Shown one piece after another: positions 1 to 10,173 of a DNA stretch of 64,000 nt (positions within the stretch are counted from its first letter, which is position 1; every line of letters begins with the position of its first letter). Source of the DNA: Rhodeus uyekii. Lineage: Eukaryota > Chordata > Actinopteri > Cypriniformes > Acheilognathidae. Both the position numbers and the translations under genes were made by a program. The stretch is from NCBI GenBank assembly GCA_037043235.1, contig JAWRVZ010000287.1, positions 186,001 through 250,000 on the forward strand. The letters are read 5' to 3'. Below the pieces are notes generated by a model. The model did no database searches, was not told where the DNA came from, and worked only from the letters and a program-made list of their open reading frames with translations.

Positions 1-659
1 GGTGGTGCTGCTTCAACGTTTGCCGTGTGACACTTTTGGAAGTGTACGAGTGTGTGATCTCAGTTCACGGTGGGGTGTGTGTGGAAGTGTGTTTTTGGAT
101 AACTATCGCTGGTGATCACTCCGGTGGGTAACCCCAGCCCTGTAATTATATTTTGTTTTGCTTTATTTGAAAGTTATGTAAATGGGTTTTGTTTAATGTT
201 TCTTCCTTCTGGTTTATTTTTGTTGTTTATGTAATTGTCTGTCACTGGATCTTGTTACCAGTGGGGACATTTTCTTTTTGTTAAGTTTGTTTTTGTAATT
301 TGGTATAATTTAAGCTTGATTAGTTTGTGCTGTTTTTGTTTTGTAATTCCGTTTATGTAAATTGTTTTTGCACTGTCAATTGGAGAGAAAGCCACTATGA
401 ATGGCACCATAATATTGAGTCTATTTTAAGTGATTTGTCTATCTTGAATTCAAGTGGTAAATAAATTTTGTATTTTTATATGATGCCCATGTCTCCTGCC
501 CACACTTCTTTATAAGAGAATCGAACCTGTGTGACCTAATAACAAACTCTGGGGTTTATTTTTATTTCCTGGGTAAAACCCACCCAGGTGGCGTAATCGA
601 ATTTTCTACAAGTAGCTAAATTTGGGCTTGTGTGTTAACCTGTACCGCTCCCTCGCCAC
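1..659. other. No gene recognised; AT-rich flank with a poly(A) signal
   Basis: No convincing coding frame. An AATAAA lies at about 461-466 and the region has the T-rich, CpG-poor look of an untranslated or LTR sequence, followed at 572-590 by a short inverted repeat around a GGTAAAACCCACC core. It could be the end of an LTR whose start lies before the window, but I cannot match a primer site or find a second copy. The gag-protease similarity of the next feature fades at about 660, so the junction lies near there. Confidence 0.3.
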
Positions 660-2038
660 ACAAGCATGAATGTCTGAGCGCTTCTCGTCAAAAGCTCATC
701 CTTCCTTTTTAGTCTCCGCCACACTTTCTGCAGCATCAAAGAAAAGGTGCTTCCCGTATCAATCACAGCATTGAAGAATGAGTGTCTTAAAACCATGGGT
801 GCCTGCAGGACATTTTTACACTGAGAGCCAGCAGTAGGATAAATAAGCATCAGGCGATTAGGCAGATTTTTTCCACCAGCAGAACTCTTCTTCTGTTCCT
901 CACCTTTCTCTTGATTCCATATTCTCTTACCCTCAGCCCAGTCCTTCTCTATTTGAGTGCCAAGATGAACCAGCTCATCAATAGTTTTCACCGTTCCCTC
1001 AACAGTGATGCCAACCGCGGATTGCAGTTTCTTAATGTTGCCTGCACTAATTCAGCTTCGGGCAACAGAGGGTTAATCTTTAGTGCCATTGCTCTATAGT
1101 TAAAAGCAAAGTCTCTCACCGCTTCATTGACTCTGACGATAATTTGACAATTTCTGTGCAGCAACCTCTTTATAATCTTCATTTAAAAAGGAAAACAAGA
1201 ATTTTTCTTTGAATGAATCCCAGTCTCTAATATAATGTTTCTCCGCTCTGCACCAGCTTTTGGCAGTTCCTTTAAGGTTCAGGGAAAGCGCTACCAACAC
1301 CTCTTCCTGGGACATTGGTCTCAATTCATTATACACCTCAAAGCGATCAATGAACTCCATGGGGTCTTCAGAATTCAAATTACTAAAAGTGGGTAAATCC
1401 ATTTTAACAGCAGGCAGATGAGATAGTGAAGGAAGATGAGTTACTTGCCATGTCGTATCTTGTGGTATTGAGGTCATTCTAGAGGGTGCTGGAGATGTTC
1501 TGTGAGAGGTATGTGAACTGGAATGAACAGGAGTTGGTACAACTGGTTGAATAGCCTTGAACCGTCGTTCCAGTTGGTCATCACGTCGTTTCAAACAATC
1601 CACCATGCTCTTAGCTAGATCGTCAATTTTAGCACAGCACTGTTTATGAACTCTATCTAACTCTCTTTTAAGATGACAACTCATTCTGTCCTCATTCACT
1701 CTCAATTTCGTGCTCAATATCTCTGAGGTAACAAAGTCACTGATTCTGTGTTCAATGTCAGCAAGGTGCGCTTTGATGCTACTCATACGTTGGACAGTTT
1801 CATCCCTGCAGGATTGTAACTCGACTTCTAAGAAATCCTTAGGCGGCGGAGGCAAGGGTAAATATTCAGCTTGGTCAGCCTGTTCAACTTCCTGCTCTAG
1901 TGACCCAACTCTACCTTCCCTTAACTCTTCTGAATCCAAATACAATTCATCAAAAGTATCTATCAGGTTTGTTACTGGGTCCCTACGATGAGTGAAAGCT
2001 TCCTCAGTATAATCAACGACCTGCTCTCTTTCTTCCAT
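660..2038 (-). pseudogene. gag-pro: Ty3/Gypsy gag and start of protease, frameshifted and truncated
   Basis: Retrotransposon capsid protein followed by the beginning of an aspartic protease. The first segment (304 aa, 2038-1124, Met at 2038) has an acidic N-terminus, a helical middle and a retrotransposon-gag domain near its end (MDLPTFSNLNSEDPMEFIDRF; SLNLKGTAKSWCR). The frame is then broken: gag continues in another frame at 1182-988 (FNYRAMALKINPLLPEAEL) and again at 991-660, where the protease active-site motif VIDTGSTFSL appears. Similarity stops soon after the protease motif, so the rest of pol is missing. A primer-binding site and an LTR lie directly upstream on the same strand. The element at the right end of the window has a closely similar protease. 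At least two frameshifts make it non-functional. Confidence 0.8.
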
Positions 2039-2130
2039 TGCATATATTTGTGAAAATTATTTGTTTGTGAAGGGTTTTCAGTAACGTCAATCTTTATTTT
2101 TTCAAGGAATCCCACAAAAGCTTTAAGCGG

Positions 2131-2148
2131 GTCCCTGTTCGGGCGCCA
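2131..2148 (-). other. Primer-binding site, tRNA-Lys type
   Basis: On the minus strand these 18 nt read TGGCGCCCGAACAGGGAC, the complement of a tRNA-Lys 3' end as used by many retroelements. The site lies 3 nt after the proposed LTR end and about 90 nt before the gag start codon. It fixes the orientation of the element and the inner LTR edge. Confidence 0.85.
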
Positions 2149-2151
2149 CTC

Positions 2152-2890
2152 TGCAACACCTCCCTTTATGAAGGTTTTGCAAAGAAATCGTACGGTACTG
2201 ATAACAAAAACCACTTCTTCAAACAAATACGTTTTCTCAGTTTTATTCCCTAAACCCAATGAGTGATAAACAATGACTAAACAGTTTTAAGTCAATGCAT
2301 TTAAAGACAGTCAATAGCAAAACTTATCATGAGTGTTCGTTGTTGTTGATGATGATGATGGGATGAAGAGTGATGCAGAAGACCCAAATGTTTATTTGAG
2401 AGCGAAGCAATGATAAAATCCAATAAATCCAGTGTGGGAGAGAAGAAATATGCTGCTCTGTAGATCTCGCTCAATGTCCAAAGAGAGCGCCAAAGTCAAC
2501 AACCACGGACAGAACAACTACAGCAATAGTAGTAGCAGCTGAAGTAGCTGTAGCAGTTCGAATAGAAGTAGGAGTAGAATAGAAAGTCCTTTTCTACAAA
2601 ACAAGCAATGCACATAAACTTTTGTAATACAAATATATCATATGCCAAAACGTAGGAACCTTACCATACTCACATTTGAGCAGAAACTTAAACAGTTCTC
2701 AAACAGGACTCAGGAAGTTTAGGTAGCCGTGAGCTCAACCATGCGGTTTCCCTCTACCAAACAACTCACTCCCTCTACACATTTCCTGGCTTATATACGG
2801 ACACCAATTACCTCTAGCGCCCTCTAATGGCTGCTAACGGAATTACGGCATATATGCATTAAAGAAAAAACAAAATATATACACATAACA
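2152..2890 (-). repeat. 5' LTR of the minus-strand Ty3/Gypsy remnant
   Basis: On the minus strand it begins TGTTATGTGTATA at 2890 and ends TTGCA at 2152, followed by the primer-binding site. A TATATA at 2792-2797 is a plausible promoter. No second LTR is present because the 3' part of the element is lost, so the outer edge rests on the TG start and the end of the neighbouring zinc-finger frame. It contains a GATGAT-rich stretch near 2345-2362. Confidence 0.6.
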
Positions 2891-2900
2891 TTCTCTAGTG

Positions 2901-3185
2901 TTACAAGTGTGTGAAATATTGAGTAATGTCACAGGTCTCTGAGAAAGCACAAAGATCACAGTGATTCAACGTGAAGGCCGCAGCACAGAGTCGGACAGAT
3001 TGTTTATGGTTCCTGGCCAAATGTTTTTTTAGAGGAAACTCAGTTCTAAATGAACACACACAGTCTTTATAGATGCAGGGAAGCGGACAATTACTTGCGT
3101 GATGGCAGTGCTTCAGCTTGTAGTGCCTTATGACAATGCGTTGATTGGTTGTTGTGAAATAACAGAACTTGCAGCTCCACTTCAT
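2901..3185 (-). CDS. C2H2 zinc-finger exon (partial, unnamed fish family)
   Basis: 94-residue frame starting with Met at 3185. It shows three Cys/His clusters: CKFC...HYKLKH (about residues 5-26), CIYKDC...HLARNH (about 37-60) and CDLCAF near the C-terminus ending QYFTHL. The spacing resembles C2H2 fingers and a first exon seen in a large family of uncharacterised teleost zinc-finger genes; that family link is from memory. The frame stops at 2901 a few bases before the LTR edge. A GTAAC that could serve as a splice donor overlaps the stop. It may be a genuine first exon separated from its downstream exons by the LTR element, or a relic. Function unknown. Confidence 0.4.
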   Translation of the reverse strand: MKWSCKFCYFTTTNQRIVIRHYKLKHCHHASNCPLPCIYKDCVCSFRTEFPLKKHLARNHKQSVRLCAAAFTLNHCDLCAFSETCDITQYFTHL

Positions 3186-4203
3186 TGATCAAGGGCAAAT
3201 GCCCCTCACTGCTTGTGGCACTGCCTTAAGTAATTCTATGAAGAAAAGAAAAATTAAGTCAACTAACATTTAATAAACAGAGTACACAAATCAAGATTAG
3301 AGTACTAGAACTACAGTAATAGTTTCTCACAAAATTTCTTGATATATATTTATTGACGTGTATTTGTAAAATAAAAAATGTAATGTTATAGAGTTGTTTT
3401 ATTTCCTCTAAACAATTATACTAAACTACATTTGAGTGTGAGGAATGTTAGTTTTATTTACTGTGTTAGCTTGGTGGCTGTCTGAGACACTTGCACTAAG
3501 ATAGATCAACATTAGAATTTATTAATAAAAGCTGGTAAACTGGTGGTGCTGAACCATGCAATCAATTAATTTTAAAAGATATTGCATAGTCAAAACAATT
3601 ATGTATTACGGCTACTACAGATACTAACTACTTTACTATCTTTGCTACTATACTTTTCTATCCATCCTAAATAGTAGAGGTGAATATGACAAAAACCTTA
3701 TTTCACGGTAAGATAAATTATTTTTTTAATAATATGATTGACAAGCCAGGTCCATCCTGTCACCGTTTAAACTATCTAAACAACAGAGCTGTCCATTAAA
3801 GATGCAGCTATAATGTATATCCCAAAGCTTGACCTGTACACAGAAGCATTCATAAGAGTAGGCTACATGATAATAGGAAAGTTTTATAGGTGTAGTTTGG
3901 CGAAACACGGACACATAATCATTTCACTAACGTTATCGTTTTTGAGAACACACGGTAAAACTAGAGCTGAACAACTTTTCAGTTATGGAGCATCCAGCTT
4001 GAAAACCGGAGGATTGTGATAACCCTGCCGCACCACACACAGTTTTACATTAAATTACATTATATTTGTCAGCTCGTTGGTATTATACTCGCACGTCGAA
4101 GCTGCTTTTGGCTTTAAAGTGATTAATGTTAGACTTGCTGATTTGGCGGAAAGAACTGGAACACGACAGTGATTATGAACGCGCGTATTCCATTCATCCG
4201 TAG
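3186..4203. other. About 1 kb with no recognisable gene
   Basis: AT-rich sequence without a frame that resembles a protein family; the short frames at 3726-3914 and 3813-4019 are mutually antisense and low in information. I see no terminal inverted repeats or RNA gene. It is the unique-looking flank into which the LTR element at 4209 inserted. Confidence 0.4.
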
Positions 4204-4208
4204 CCTAT

Positions 4209-4694
4209 TGTTATGATTGAGCTCTGCGCTCCCCTCCATGGCCACCAGATGGAGCTCACACATATACTGACATTTCACTACACACTACATTTCCCAGGAA
4301 CCATCACACTGCACTGATTACACATACACAGCTGGACTCCATCATGTCTGGTTGTTCATGCCACCTGTTACCAATCTCATAGACTATATAAGACTGCTTC
4401 ATTCATACACTCTCCGCGAAGTCTCGATTTGCCGTAGCTATCAGTCTGAGCGTTATTGATCCTGTCTTGTCTGCCTGTTGCCATTTCTGCCTGTTACCCG
4501 TTATCTGATTCTGTTCTGCCTGCCCTGACCTGTGCCTGGATTAACGCCTATGATTGTCTGCTGCCTGTCTTGACCACCGCCTGTACCACGTTTCTGCTAC
4601 TGTCTGCCTGCCTTTGTGACCCCTGCCTGGATTATTGACCATTCTTAATAAAGACATTGCAATTGGATCCCTGCCTGTGAGTCCATCCGTTACA
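4209..4694 (+). repeat. 5' LTR
   Basis: Begins TGTTATGATTG and ends CCGTTACA. TATATA at 4385-4390 and AATAAA at 4647-4652 give U3, R and U5 in the usual order. The sequence after it (GAAGACTTCGCC) should contain the primer site, but I do not recognise the tRNA. Confidence 0.9.
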
Positions 4695-4920
4695 GAAGAC
4701 TTCGCCGCTCTAGATCCAGCTGTCTTTTTTTTTTCTTTTTCCGGCCATGTCTGATCCAACCAACCAACCTGTCCCCCCAGCCATGGCCAAGAGGGCCATA
4801 GACTGTTTTTTTGTTTTGGCAACCCTACGTGCCTGGAGGATGCACAGGGCTACCTCTGCCACTGCCACTGCCACTGCCCCAGAGCCAGATCCAGAGATCC
4901 GCCAGCCAGAGCCAGAGGCC

Positions 4921-5136
4921 GAGCTGCCGTGGCCCGACCCGCCAGAACCAGAGGCCGAGCTGCCGTGGCCCGACCCGCCAGAACCAGAGGCCGAGCTGCC
5001 GTGGCCCGACCCGCCAGAACCAGAGGCCGAGCTGCCGTGGCCCGACCCGCCAGAACCAGAGGCCGAGCTGCCGTGGCCCGACCCGCCAGAACCTGAGGCC
5101 GAGCTGCCGTGGCCCGACCTGCCAGAGCAGTCGTGG
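4921..5136 (+). repeat. Tandem array of 36-bp coding units (6 copies)
   Basis: Units begin GAGCTGCCGTGGCCCGAC at 4921, 4957, 4993, 5029, 5065 and 5101. Copies are identical apart from a few changes in the last two. Each encodes 12 residues rich in Pro, Glu and Trp. Confidence 0.95.
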
Positions 5137-5199
5137 CCCGACCCGCCGGTGGACTTCCGGGACATTCCGGAGCCGCCGCCGGCCTTCGCGGACCTCCCA

Positions 5200-5594
5200 G
5201 AGCCTGCAACGACCCGTCAGCCAGAGCCGCCAGAGCCTGCAACGACCCGTCAGCCAGAGCCGCCAGAGCCTGCAACGACCCGTCAGCCAGAGCCGCCAGA
5301 GCCTGCAACGACCCGTCAGCCAGAGCCGCCAGAGCCTGCAACGACCCGTCAGCCAGAGCCGCCAGAGCCTGCAACGACCCGTCAGCCAGAGCCGCCAGAG
5401 CCTGCAACGACCCGTCAGCCAGAGCCGCCAGAGCCTGCAAAGACCGTCAGCCAGAGCCGCCAGAGCCTGCAACGACCCGTCAGCCAGAGCCGCCAGAGCC
5501 TGCAACGACCCGTCAGCCAGAGCCGCCAGAGCCTGCAACGACCCGTCAGCCAGAGCCGCCAGAGCCTGCAACGACCCGTCAACCAGAGCCAGAG
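5200..5594 (+). repeat. Tandem array of 33-bp coding units (12 copies)
   Basis: Units begin GAGCCTGCAACGACCCGTC at 5200, 5233, 5266, 5299, 5332, 5365, 5398, 5431, 5463, 5496, 5529 and 5562. Unit 8 is 32 bp because of a one-base loss and a substitution, which shifts the reading frame of the host ORF. The near identity of the units implies recent array expansion. Confidence 0.95.
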
Positions 5595-6317
5595 GTACCG
5601 CTTCCCACCCTATCCCACCCATTATCATCTCTGTCCCTATTTGTGTCTGCCAGCCCTCCTGCCCTGTCTCCACCGGAGATCGTCAGTCCTGCGCCGTCGC
5701 TGGATGCATCCTGCTGGGTGGTACCGCCGCAGGTCCTACCGCCTCCAGTCTCGACGGCAGTCGGGGAATCCCTGACTCCGCCTCCAGCCTCAGACCCCTT
5801 CTCTCCACCTCGGCCCGTCGACCTACCGGCTTCGTCCTGGCTCCTCCCGTCCTCGGCTTCACCCGTGACCCTCGACCTGGTAGCTCCACCGGGTTCCCTC
5901 ATCCCAACGGCTCCTCCTCAGTCAGTCATCACCTCACCTCCACCACGGACTTACGGTACCCCCACTACACTCTGCACCTCCACCCCTTCGGCTCCAGTGG
6001 GCTCTTCCATCCCGACGTCGTCACCTCAGTCTTCAGTCACACCGGCTCCGCACCAGTCCTCGGGCACACTGGCTCAACCTCAGAAGGTCGTCACCACGCC
6101 TACGCCTCGGTCTCCGGAACCTACGGCATCGATTGGGTTCTTCAGCTGTTCGGCTACGTCCGGGGACCTTTCAGATCTGCCAGACCTCCCAGACCCGCCA
6201 GCCTTGCCTGAACTAGCCTGGTCCGTGCCCCCGGCACCACCCTGGAACATTGAACTTTGGGTGCCGCCATGGTGGTGCGCGGTGCCTTTTCGCTTCCTCA
6301 CGCCAGGAGGCGCTCGT

Positions 6318-6329
6318 AGGGGGGGGCTC
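6318..6329 (+). other. Polypurine tract
   Basis: AGGGGGGGGCTC immediately before the TG of the 3' LTR, the normal site for plus-strand priming. Confidence 0.8.
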
Positions 6330-6815
6330 TGTTATGATTGAGCTCTGCGCTCCCCTCCATGGCCACCAGATGGAGCTCACACATATACTGACATTTCACT
6401 ACACACTACATTTCCCAGGAACCATCACACTGCACTGATTACACATACACAGCTGGACTCCATCATGTCTGGTTGTTCATGCCACCTGTTACCAATCTCA
6501 TAGACTATATAAGACTGCTTCATTCATACACTCTCCGCGAAGTCTCGATTTGCCGTAGCTATCAGTCTGAGCGTTATTGATCCTGTCTTGTCTGCCTGTT
6601 GCCATTTCTGCCTGTTACCCGTTATCTGATTCTGTTCTGCCTGCCCTGACCTGTGCCTGGATTAACGCCTATGATTGTCTGCTGCCTGTCTTGACCACCG
6701 CCTGTACCACGTTTCTGCTACTGTCTGCCTGCCTTTGTGACACCTGCCTGGATTATTGACCATTCTTAATAAAGACATTGCAATTGGATCCCTGCCTGTG
6801 AGTCCATCCGTTACA
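6330..6815 (+). repeat. 3' LTR
   Basis: Matches the 5' LTR over 486 bp with one mismatch seen by eye (GACACC instead of GACCCC). TATATA at 6506-6511, AATAAA at 6768-6773. The 5-bp duplication CCTAT follows. Confidence 0.9.
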
Positions 6816-6820
6816 CCTAT

Positions 6821-7498
6821 CACAGTATTTCTCACATAACTATTATTAATTGTTCTCACATAAAATTTCATTCAGAGAATATTTCGAGATATATATATAT
6901 ATATAAAATGGGGGGGATCGAAATATCCTCCAAATTAAATTTTAGTCTAGCCACCCGCCTATTTGACATCTTTATCAAACATATGCAACATTATTTCATT
7001 AAGGAAAACAAGTCATAACAGTCTAAATGTATAGATTTTAACTATAGTTTGCTAACTATCAACTACATAAATGGCAAAACTGGGTTAGAAACGGTCCAAT
7101 GTGATCGAGAAACGTTGATACTTAAACAATACATGGATGGTTACTTCATATGTAATTTTACAAGTTATTACACCAATATGAACGAATATTTACTTACCAG
7201 ATTTGATGATGATGGGAAGATTAAATCATCTGCTGATAAACTCGATCCTGCATGGCAGATGAACGAGACCTGTTTCCCGCTTCACGTGATAAATAATGAG
7301 AACTCATATATACTAACTTAGCATACTTATGTTCTTAAGTTGAGATGACACATACTCTAGTTAAGTCAACTTACAGACTAGTTGAGACAGTGAAAACTTA
7401 ACATGTTAAGTTGAATTAACAAATTCAGAAACTGCAAGTTGTATTAACTTACAAAATTACGTTGAAATAACTAAAATGCGGAATTATTTTTTACAGTG
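6821..7498. other. Flank with a TA repeat, an unassigned ORF and a possible DNA-transposon end
   Basis: Contains a short TA repeat near 6890-6907. A 90-residue frame at 7049-7321 has ordinary composition (QYMDGYFICNFTSYYTN; DPAWQMNETCFPLHVI) and is not from a family I know; an AG precedes it, so it could be an exon, but nothing confirms that. The last bases before L2 resumes read TTTTTTACAGTG, which resembles the terminal repeat (CACTGTAAAAAA) of common fish MITEs; its partner end is not visible. Confidence 0.3.
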
Positions 7499-7971
7499 TA
7501 TGCTCTCTAAGACAAATGCGGAAAAGTTAGTTCATGCGTTCATGAGTTCAAGGCTAGATTATTGTAATGCTCTACTAGGTGGTTGCCCTGCACGCTTAAT
7601 AAACAAATTCCAGCTGGTCCAAAATGCACCAGCTCGAGTTCTTACTAGAACCAGGAAATATGAGCATATTAGCCCAGTTCTGTCAAACCTGCACTGGCTT
7701 CCTATTAATCACCGAATACATTTTAAAATCTTGCTAATGACTTACAAAGCATTAAATGGTTTAGCTCCCCAGTACTTGAGCGATCTCTTAACACATTATA
7801 GTCCTTCACGTCTATTGCGATCCCAAAATACTGACCAGCTTATAATACCTAGAATATCAAAGTCAACTGCTGGCGGTCAATCCTTTTCCTATTTAGCTCC
7901 TAAACTCTTCCTATTACAGTTCGGGAAGCAGACACACTCTGTCAGTTTAAATGTAGACTAAAAACACATCT
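7499..7971 (+). pseudogene. L2 reverse transcriptase C-terminal region (fragment)
   Basis: C-terminal thumb and tail of an L2 ORF2: KTNAEKLVHAFMSSRLDYCN, LVQNAPARVLTRTRKYEHI, LHWLPINHRIHFKILLMTYK, ALNGLAPQYLSDLL. The catalytic core is absent. The last stretch (HTHSVSLNVD) is frameshifted relative to copy B, which ends FKSRLKTHLFNLAYT. Non-functional fragment. Confidence 0.85.
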
Positions 7972-8001
7972 CTTTAACCTGGCATACACATAACACATTA
8001 T

Positions 8002-8703
8002 TGTTACGTCCTCCCCCAGTCTAGGGTTGGGGAAGGCCCGTAACAAGAATAAATAACATAATTTGGGCGATCCCGTTCCCTCTCCTGTCCAAGCTCAAAC
8101 ACTAAACCACCAAACAAATGCTTTTTTTATAAAGAAAAACTTTTATTTTAGAACACAGGGGGGAAAAAGATCTTCAGGAGGGGTTAAGGCCAAAATAATA
8201 AACATAAGAGATTCTAACTAAGGAGAATTAATCTAACTTGCCTACCAAAAGAAATAACTCCAAATAAAACACAATGACCTCTCCTAACTACCTAGCTAAC
8301 CGAAAACAGGAGAAAACGTTCCCAAAGCAAATGGCAACCACCTCCCTACAATCCCCAAAACATATATTAAATTAACATACAAGAAAATAGACTTAAATTC
8401 AAAGAGGAAAACAAACTTAGCACAAGGCAAACTTAAACATAAACAACACAACAGGGGCAGGAGAGCAGACCGGCCACAAAACCGCTCACGCAGCGGAGCT
8501 CTGCGACGGGTGTAAAAGTGAGCTCTGTCCACTGGTGCTGTTCCTCTGCTTTTAAGCACTCCAGCTCATCAAGACAATTGAACACAGCTGAACCACGTTA
8601 GGACCTGTGCAAGGAAAGAGAGAGAGCAAGAGAAGAACAAACAACACCCAGTACACAATATACAAGGACTAAATAAATAAAGATAACATCCAGGGATGTA
8701 ACT
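8002..8703 (-). repeat. Solo LTR of a Gmr1-like Gypsy element inside L2
   Basis: Begins TGTTACGTCC on the plus strand and ends GGGATGTAACT, the same inverted ends (TGTTACG/CGTAACA) and internal phrases (TCTTCAGGAGGGG) as the LTRs at 22406 and 28113. The 4-bp duplication TTAT flanks it at 7998-8001 and 8704-8707, and the L2 3' UTR is continuous once it is removed. It is a solo LTR left by recombination between two LTRs. Orientation is taken from the similarity to the minus-strand element. Confidence 0.75.
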
Positions 8704-8930
8704 TTATACATACATTTTTAATCCAAATCATGTAAAATGATTGTTAGGCTGTATAATTTAGATAAGCCGGAACTGGGAACATTCCCATAACATCTGATTT
8801 ACTCGATACATCAGAAGAGACCAATATCAGTGTAGATGATATTCTTCTGTTTATTCCGAGGTTACCGTGGTCAGCCGGATCCAGGCCGTATCCAGATCAG
8901 ATGAAGGACGTGGACACGAGCACAGCACTG

Positions 8931-9244
8931 TAGGGATGTGGAAATGAGGCTTCATGAAGCACTGAGGCTTCACCCTGACTGTTTCGGGAAAAGATTCGAG
9001 GCTTCACGAGTGTCATGAACAGCGCCATCTGGTGCTTATTTAAAATAAAGCAGGCAGAAGCCTGTGAAAGAAGCTCTGTCAGATGAAGCAATCACAACAC
9101 ACTCCATCGATTCATTGCTATGTGTACAAATAAAAGCTTTATATGTTTGTGTTTAATGTATCCAGAAAAAAAAAATTTACCCATAAAGTGTGACAATAAA
9201 ATATAATTTTAATTTATATGATTCAATAAGATCTAACGTAGGCT

Positions 9245-9328
<84 letters not shown>

Positions 9329-10173
9329 AAGGACATTCTGTGATAGGATAATTATGAGCGTGTGTCCGCGTGAGAGATCTATCTCTCACCTATGATCGCA
9401 GTACATCCACGATATCATCCTAAAGCAGAAGGGTGTTATCAATAATGCAAATCCTTCCAAGTGCATGACGATTATATTGAAGTTATGTTCGAATATAAAT
9501 TATGAGATGAAGAGGCTTCTGTTGTTGTGGATAAAGGAGAAGCAGATTTCCCATGACAGGTATTTCGTTAAAATGTCTGCGAGTGAAATGTCAAGTGAAA
9601 GTGAAAGTGGGGGTAGTCAGGGGAAAAAAGGTAAGAAAAGTGATCAAACGAATACAAATCGGAAAAAAAAAATCAAAACAATAATATACAATAGAAAAGT
9701 TTAAAAAGAAAAACATAAGCTAAGTTATGTTAATTTAAGTTATGTAGTGTTCGTGCAAGGTACGATACAGAATCAAGTGTCTCCATACACCCCCCCCCTC
9801 CTTCTCCGCACATGCCGCTGTCTGTAAAAACTTATAATTAAAACCACATTTTACTTGATATCACACCTGTATCACACTGTATACATGTACTATAATTGTG
9901 TGTGTCTATACCAATAAGAACTCTCTTGACTCTCCTCACAAAACCATCAATCAGACTGAGTCAACAAGGACCGTTAAGGAAGATCTGGGGGTTTGAAGCT
10001 AATGACACGCAAAGTGAAACGCGCACGTGATTTGACAGAAAGTGAGGCTTCATTTGTCATCGATCACGTGACTCGGGGAAACCAATACACACCCCGATAC
10101 AGCGCTTCATTTCAAATTGTGTCACATGAGCGATACGCGCATCGAAGCTTCGGTGTCATATGTAACATCACTA
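8931..10173. mobile_element. Non-autonomous hAT element (TAGxGATG family) in L2
   Basis: Ends TAGGGATGTGG and CATCACTA form imperfect terminal inverted repeats, and subterminal GAGGCTTC / GAAGCTTC motifs occur at both ends. The exact 8-bp duplication CAGCACTG flanks it at 8923-8930 and 10174-10181. The element at 47235 has the same ends and orientation. No intact transposase; a small frame with MSASEMSSESESGGSQGKKG near 9574 is not identified. It contains a CT/CA microsatellite. Confidence 0.85.
9247..9327. repeat. Compound (CT)n(CA)n microsatellite
   Basis: About 25 CT units (9247-9296) directly followed by about 15 CA units. It lies inside the hAT element. Confidence 0.95.

Larger units (their letters stand above)
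4747..6341 (+). pseudogene. Proline-rich tandem-repeat protein of the LTR element, one frameshift
   Basis: The frame opens at Met 4747 (MSDPTNQPVPPAMAKR), about 50 nt after the 5' LTR, and reads through six copies of a 12-residue unit (ELPWPDPPEPEA) and then copies of an 11-residue unit (EPATTRQPEPP). At about 5441 one base is missing in repeat unit 8 (GCAAAGACCG against GCAACGACCCG). The same protein continues in the next frame to about 6341, ending in a Pro/Ser/Thr-rich tail and the segment PPWNIELWVPPWWCAVPF just before the polypurine tract. No enzymatic domain is visible. It occupies the place of gag. Because both repeat units are multiples of three, arrays can grow or shrink without breaking the frame. 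Role unknown; a structural or packaging function is only a guess. Confidence 0.7.
4209..6815 (+). mobile_element. Complete non-autonomous LTR retrotransposon with a tandem-repeat ORF
   Basis: Two 486-bp direct repeats (4209-4694 and 6330-6815), both TGTTATG...CGTTACA, flank a 1.6-kb interior. The 5-bp target duplication CCTAT is exact on both sides (4204-4208 and 6816-6820). Comparing the LTRs by eye I find one mismatch (near 4622 versus 6743), so the insertion is young. Each LTR holds a TATATA and an AATAAA. A G-rich polypurine tract precedes the 3' LTR. The interior encodes only one proline-rich protein: no protease, reverse transcriptase or integrase, so movement would depend on another element. 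TSD length does not decide between Gypsy and other LTR groups, and I could not assign the primer site. Confidence 0.9.

Noticed and set aside
5200..5594. CRISPR-like array
   Set aside because: The 33-bp units are directly adjacent with no unique spacers, and the sequence is eukaryotic.
4825..5673. Long minus-strand ORFs (282 and 196 aa) with Leu/Ala/Trp-rich repeats
   Set aside because: They are shadows of the GC-rich tandem arrays. Repeat units of 33 and 36 bp without stops keep all frames open; the plus-strand Pro-rich frame agrees with the element structure and start position.
4747..6341. Host extensin- or collagen-like gene
   Set aside because: The frame is wholly enclosed by matching LTRs with target duplications and a polypurine tract, so it belongs to the retroelement.
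8002..8703. DNA transposon with TGTTACG inverted ends
   Set aside because: The ends and interior match the LTRs at 22406 and 28113, which flank gag-pol and a primer site.
9177..9389. 70-aa ORF with CVCV and ERER repeats
   Set aside because: Translation of the CT/CA microsatellite.
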